Source: Pedobacter schmidteae
Lineage (GTDB): Bacteria > Bacteroidota > Bacteroidia > Sphingobacteriales > Sphingobacteriaceae
NCBI RefSeq assembly: GCF_900564155.1
Contig: NZ_LS999839.1
Span: forward strand, 4,709,097 to 4,773,096
Direction: 5' to 3'
Length of the DNA: 64,000 bases
Shown here: piece after piece, positions 60,460 to 64,000 of the stretch
How positions within the stretch are numbered: the stretch's first letter is position 1
How the letters are laid out: every line of letters starts with the position of its first letter
The notes under the pieces: model-generated
The model's database searches: none
What the model was told of the DNA's origin: nothing
Seen by the model: the letters and a program-made list of their open reading frames with translations, nothing else
Made by a program: the position numbers and the translations under genes

Positions 60460-61590
60460 TTATTTAATCACTTCTGCCAGTTTCTTTTCCAAAGCTTCTC
60501 CCCTAAGGTTTTTAGCGATGATTTTTCCATTGGGATCAATCAGGAAATTTGAAGGAATGGCTTTGATGGCGTATAAGTTACCGGCTCCTTTTGGATTGTC
60601 ATGATCTGGATCTACCAGTTGCATCCAAGGCATACCATCATCTTTAATTGCCTTTAACCATTGTTTTTTATCTTTATCAACTGATACACCTAAAACGGTG
60701 AAGTTTTTGTCTTTAAATGCATTATAGGCTTTCAATACCTTTGGGTTTTCGGCGCGGCAAGGGCCACACCATGATGCCCAAAAATCGACCAGTACATATT
60801 TTCCTCTGTAATCTGTTAATTTAACGGATTTGTCTTCCGTATTCAGCTGTGCAAATTCGGGGGCCATTTTACCTACCTCTGTAGCTTTACTGGCAGCGAT
60901 TGATGCTGCAAAAGCTTTTCCTGCGGTAGAATTACGATTTCCTGCAGAAAGGCCGTTAAACAGGGGCTCTACCTTACTAACGTCAAAATAAGAACCTCCA
61001 ATTTTCTGCAAGGCCTCAAAACAAAAGTAAGAATCAGGATTCTGTTTAACAAAATTCACGAGTGCAAGTTTCCCATGCTCTTCTGCCTGCTCCATTTTAC
61101 CTTCCAGTGCTTTCATTTTTTCTGAATCTTTAACTTCAGCAGATCTGAGCCTGGTGTATTCTTTTCTCAAAGCCATGGTTTCTGCCTGTCCGGCGTCCAC
61201 CGCAGCACTGTATTTTACATGGTCTGCATTGATGGGTGCTCCTTCAAGGATTGCTGTTTTGATAGAATCACCAGCATTGACAATGATGATCCCTCTATCC
61301 AGATAAAGTGATCTGGAATCGCGGCCGGCTCCAGAAGTTTTAGCTGATGTTCCTTTATTTACATAGGTCATATAAACTTGCTGAGGGCCATCCGAAACGC
61401 CCTTAAATTCAAACAGACCATTTTTTACCATAGTGCTGTCTTTTTGAGTTTTGCCCCCTTTATAGTAGCTCATATACATCATACCATTTTTATTGGCGTC
61501 TTTAAATTTACCTTTTACCAGATAGGTATTGTTTTGTGCCCAGCCCAATACAGGGAATAAAAAAAAGGCAGGAATAATTAGTTTTTTCAT
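60460..61590 (-). CDS. TlpA-family thiol-disulfide oxidoreductase with DUF4369-like domain (paralogue 2)
   Basis: This 376-residue secreted protein shares the layout of its neighbour: signal peptide (IIPAFFLFPVLGWAQ), DUF4369-like domain, an acidic central helix, and a thioredoxin domain with LVDFWASWCGPCRAENPKVL near residue 274. It differs in the middle, where a longer charged stretch occurs (ALRKEYTRLRSAEVKDSEKM). It comes right after the PKD-like and DUF4843 lipoproteins on the same strand, so it probably belongs to the SusC/SusD-type operon that begins off the right edge. The upstream gap of 142 bp contains a split conserved motif. Confidence 0.92.
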   Translation of the reverse strand: MKKLIIPAFFLFPVLGWAQNNTYLVKGKFKDANKNGMMYMSYYKGGKTQKDSTMVKNGLFEFKGVSDGPQQVYMTYVNKGTSAKTSGAGRDSRSLYLDRGIIIVNAGDSIKTAILEGAPINADHVKYSAAVDAGQAETMALRKEYTRLRSAEVKDSEKMKALEGKMEQAEEHGKLALVNFVKQNPDSYFCFEALQKIGGSYFDVSKVEPLFNGLSAGNRNSTAGKAFAASIAASKATEVGKMAPEFAQLNTEDKSVKLTDYRGKYVLVDFWASWCGPCRAENPKVLKAYNAFKDKNFTVLGVSVDKDKKQWLKAIKDDGMPWMQLVDPDHDNPKGAGNLYAIKAIPSNFLIDPNGKIIAKNLRGEALEKKLAEVIK

Positions 61591-61732
61591 CTGCTTAAAT
61601 TTTGTTTTCTTTTATGATGAAGCTATCAGATTTTTCACAAGCTTTTAATTGTTCTGGTGTTCAAGAACCCGAAAGCCCGGTTTATTCATCCCAGGTGTGG
61701 TCTGAAAAATCATGATGGTTTCATGAATTTGA

Positions 61733-63205
61733 TTATTCATTAGGATTACGGTAATTGATTTGAACGATATCGGCAAAGCCACCAAATTTCTGACTATAGG
61801 TATTTTTGTCGACATCTCCGGTAGAAGTGAGATCTAAATAGTATACTTCGCCTTCAGTACCGTTATAAGTAGCCACAACCAGGCGCCTGTTGAACATAGG
61901 ATCGGTAAATTTACCCCAACCTTTCCCTTTATACATTTCGATATCTTTGACCTTTGTATTGACCGGGAATTCATAAACTACTCTTGATCTGTTGGCCATA
62001 ATATCATAAACGTATACCCTGTTGTTAGCTGCATAGTACATTTGCTGCAAGGTACCTGAGGCGGCAAATGTAGTTGCCTGTTCAATTTCAGGGCTGTTCT
62101 GAATGCGCTGTGCAACTCCTGCCGGAACAGCCAGACTAGGCAGGAAAGAATAATAAAAGTAGCCGGTATTGTCCTTCATAATGGTATAAAACTCATTTTG
62201 AACTCCTCTGTCGGCAGCAATCATTGTTTTTCCAACATTATTCAAATCATAGCTTGCACCAGCCATATTTCCAAATACATAAACTGTACGACTATTGTAA
62301 GTGGTTTGCATAAAGCGCTTATTCTTATTATCATAGAAACAGGCATAAAATTTACTGCCAGAAAAATAATAAGGAAACGCTTCATAATCCAAACCGCCAA
62401 AAGTTTCGGAGTACTTACCGGGGGCACCAAAATATGGAGATATGGTGGCATAAATATCTCCGTTATCAACAATATATTGATCTGTATTGATGTAATTGAT
62501 GGTATAATATGGATTTGTAGGGGTAGGAATGCTATTAAACATATTTTTACCAGTAGCTGTTAAAACAAAGTCATTTGCCCTGAATCTGTATACATCCTGA
62601 TTGGTAAACACATATACATCGCTCATCAATGTAATTACCCCCGAATAAACAGCCAATCCTTTTCCGCTCAGGTCAAGACCGTTGATTTCTTTAACAGGAT
62701 CTTTGTAAACCTGATTGTCTTTCCTGATAAAGGAAAGTACGGCTTTTTGGTCTTTATTGCTCAATACCAGCCAGCCTTCATAAAAAGCACCATTAACCGT
62801 TACTGAATAAATTTTAAAAGTTTTTATACCACTGGTTTGATCTGTAACGGTGAATCGTAAAAAATAATCGTTAGGGGGCAAAGTAATATTTGCATCCAGA
62901 TCTTTGGCCGTAGAGAGTAAGACAGGCTTTTCTTTTTCCTGGGCTACACCTGAAAGCGAAACTGGGGGAACTTTAGGATAAATATGCCATTCATAAGTAT
63001 ATGGTCCGCCACCGGCTGTAGTAGTTTCTTTTAATGTGGTCACAATTTTTAAGGATTGCAACTGCTGTACACTGAACACCGAATCGGTGGTTTTAACAGT
63101 TACCCTATTCACCTCATGATATTCATAATTCCCTTTATCTTTTGAACAGGAAAAGAAAACAGTAACTAAAAGGACCGTAATCAATATGATATATTTCTGT
63201 TTCAT
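61733..63205 (-). CDS. PKD-like family lipoprotein
   Basis: This 490-residue protein has a lipobox (VLLVTVFFSCSKD, Cys about residue 20). An early segment (TTTAGGGPYTYEWHIYPKVP) matches the PKD-like fold used by Bacteroidota surface lipoproteins. The remainder has repeated beta-strands with short loops, possibly a beta-propeller. It sits between DUF4843 and TlpA genes, a known Bacteroidota arrangement downstream of SusC/SusD. The ligand and the transported compound are unknown. Confidence 0.82.
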   Translation of the reverse strand: MKQKYIILITVLLVTVFFSCSKDKGNYEYHEVNRVTVKTTDSVFSVQQLQSLKIVTTLKETTTAGGGPYTYEWHIYPKVPPVSLSGVAQEKEKPVLLSTAKDLDANITLPPNDYFLRFTVTDQTSGIKTFKIYSVTVNGAFYEGWLVLSNKDQKAVLSFIRKDNQVYKDPVKEINGLDLSGKGLAVYSGVITLMSDVYVFTNQDVYRFRANDFVLTATGKNMFNSIPTPTNPYYTINYINTDQYIVDNGDIYATISPYFGAPGKYSETFGGLDYEAFPYYFSGSKFYACFYDNKNKRFMQTTYNSRTVYVFGNMAGASYDLNNVGKTMIAADRGVQNEFYTIMKDNTGYFYYSFLPSLAVPAGVAQRIQNSPEIEQATTFAASGTLQQMYYAANNRVYVYDIMANRSRVVYEFPVNTKVKDIEMYKGKGWGKFTDPMFNRRLVVATYNGTEGEVYYLDLTSTGDVDKNTYSQKFGGFADIVQINYRNPNE

Positions 63206-63222
63206 AATTTTATTTCTAAGTT

Positions 63223-63936
63223 TTACAATGGGAAACTCACCTCTTTACCTGTTTCATCCAGCAATGGACCGTGCAGCGCATTGTAGGCTTCCAGCGCATT
63301 TTTCAAGGTTCCGTTAAAATTGATGAAATCTGAGTAGGGAATTGTGCCACCGTTTACATCCGGTCGCAGATATGAAATCCCCAATACATCAATCATAAAC
63401 TTATATTTTACATTGCTGTAATCGCCAAAATAGTTCTGGATATACAACCAGTAATCGGGCTTGATCATTTGATTGTTAAAGTTAATTTTGTAAGATGCGT
63501 GGCCGCGTACATTGGAAAATCCAATTGGTCCCTGGCCCAGATCTTTGCTCTGCCCTACTTTTAGCACCAACCGGGCAGTTTTTGTTTTTAAGTCGGCGGT
63601 ATTGTAAATGACCACAGGGTAACGAATGGTATATTGATTGGCAGGTAACACCATTTTAGGTAATTTGTAGTGCGTTCCTTCTACCGCTGTTGTGCCTTCG
63701 GCGGGTACAACCAGCACCTCCCTTGGCTGATCGGAAAGTACCCCATTTGCCTGCATATCCACAAAAATAGTATCAGTAGTTACAATCCCCACCTGATTGG
63801 CAAAAGAGTAGTTTACACTGTCGCCATATATACTGTAAAAATAAATGCCTGTTCCGCCTTCATAGCCGTCAACTGTTTCCTTTTTACAGGCTGTAAAAGA
63901 AATGGCTATTAATAAAATAACAATTATATTTTTCAT
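63223..63936 (-). CDS. DUF4843-domain lipoprotein
   Basis: This 237-residue lipoprotein has the lipobox ISFTACKKE near residue 17 and then the DUF4843 start YEGGTGIYFYSIYGDSVNYS. Strand-rich parts (LPANQYTIRYPVVIYNTADL, RHARLVLKVGQ-like) follow. The protein is a surface-exposed partner of SusC/SusD-type transporters. It lies 17 bp upstream of the PKD-like gene and 17 bp downstream of the SusD stop, so all are one operon. The specific role is not known. Confidence 0.86.
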   Translation of the reverse strand: MKNIIVILLIAISFTACKKETVDGYEGGTGIYFYSIYGDSVNYSFANQVGIVTTDTIFVDMQANGVLSDQPREVLVVPAEGTTAVEGTHYKLPKMVLPANQYTIRYPVVIYNTADLKTKTARLVLKVGQSKDLGQGPIGFSNVRGHASYKINFNNQMIKPDYWLYIQNYFGDYSNVKYKFMIDVLGISYLRPDVNGGTIPYSDFINFNGTLKNALEAYNALHGPLLDETGKEVSFPL

Positions 63937-63952
63937 AATCTACAAGATTAAA

Positions 63953-64000
63953 TTAGTTGTAACCGGTGTTAAACTCCAACTCTGAATCAGGAATCGGAAG
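63953..64000 (-). CDS. susD: RagB/SusD-family lipoprotein, C-terminal end (partial)
   Basis: Only the last 15 codons are in the window: LPIPDSELEFNTGYN then a TAA stop at 63953-63955. This matches the usual C-terminus of SusD proteins, (P)IPxxE..xNxGY. The start and body lie beyond the right edge. It places DUF4843, PKD-like and TlpA genes downstream of a SusD gene. Confidence 0.75.
   Translation of the reverse strand, partial: LPIPDSELEFNTGYN

Overview
The window looks like the chromosome of a Bacteroidota bacterium, most likely a Sphingobacteriaceae member close to Pedobacter (inference). Support comes from SusC/SusD pairs with an ECF sigma factor and FecR anti-sigma factor, DUF4843 and PKD-like lipoproteins, TlpA proteins with long N-terminal domains, promoter boxes of the TAnnTTTG type, and few Shine-Dalgarno sequences. 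No rRNA is present, so the assignment rests on gene families.

Left end (1-10.1 kb). A partial lipoprotein gene follows a small double-glycine-leader peptide gene that is broken by one extra G in a poly-G tract. An integrative mobilizable element comes next: an unknown 271-aa protein, an excisionase-like HTH protein, a small replication/regulation-like protein, a highly structured candidate oriT, MobC, a MOBP/VirD2-type relaxase, a coiled-coil membrane protein, an XRE repressor, a nucleotidyltransferase/HEPN-like gene behind a structured leader, an AbiE-type toxin-antitoxin pair, and a tyrosine integrase. No type IV secretion genes are seen, so the element would need a helper. The integrase lies next to a tRNA-Lys gene at 10.2 kb, but I could not find the matching left attachment site.

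Middle (10.4-39.5 kb). This is a chromosomal patchwork: an ECF42-type sigma factor with DGPF and AhpD-like partners, a pentapeptide-repeat XRE regulator divergent from a class A beta-lactamase, an SSS transporter with a FucI-like protein and a HEAT-repeat protein, a secreted beta-helix protein with an AraC regulator, an SDR enzyme, serine hydrolases, an HTTM membrane protein with a frameshifted partner, a secreted protein with four 11-residue repeats, a DinB protein, a TPR histidine kinase, an S41 protease, DoxX, a Crp/Fnr regulator and an M57 metalloprotease. The block ends at a second, identical tRNA-Lys copy whose downstream flank has been tandemly duplicated together with a tRNA 3' fragment.

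Right end (39.7-64 kb). A glucan-type polysaccharide utilization locus runs leftward: ECF sigma factor, FecR, SusC, SusD, GH16. After it come a DUF6266 protein with an 11-bp tandem repeat array upstream, a SelW-like protein, an alpha-glucan phosphorylase-like enzyme lacking the expected PLP lysine, an AraC regulator with an aldo/keto reductase, a membrane adenylate/guanylate cyclase, an S74-like protein, an LCP protein, and two TlpA paralogues. The window closes with the downstream part of a second SusC/SusD-type locus (PKD-like lipoprotein, DUF4843 lipoprotein, SusD C-terminus) running off the right edge.

The most unusual signals are the frameshifted GG-leader peptide, the three-way-junction oriT candidate, the interleaved inverted repeats before the HEPN-like gene, the 11-residue repeat protein, the duplicated tRNA-Lys flank and the 11-bp promoter repeats.
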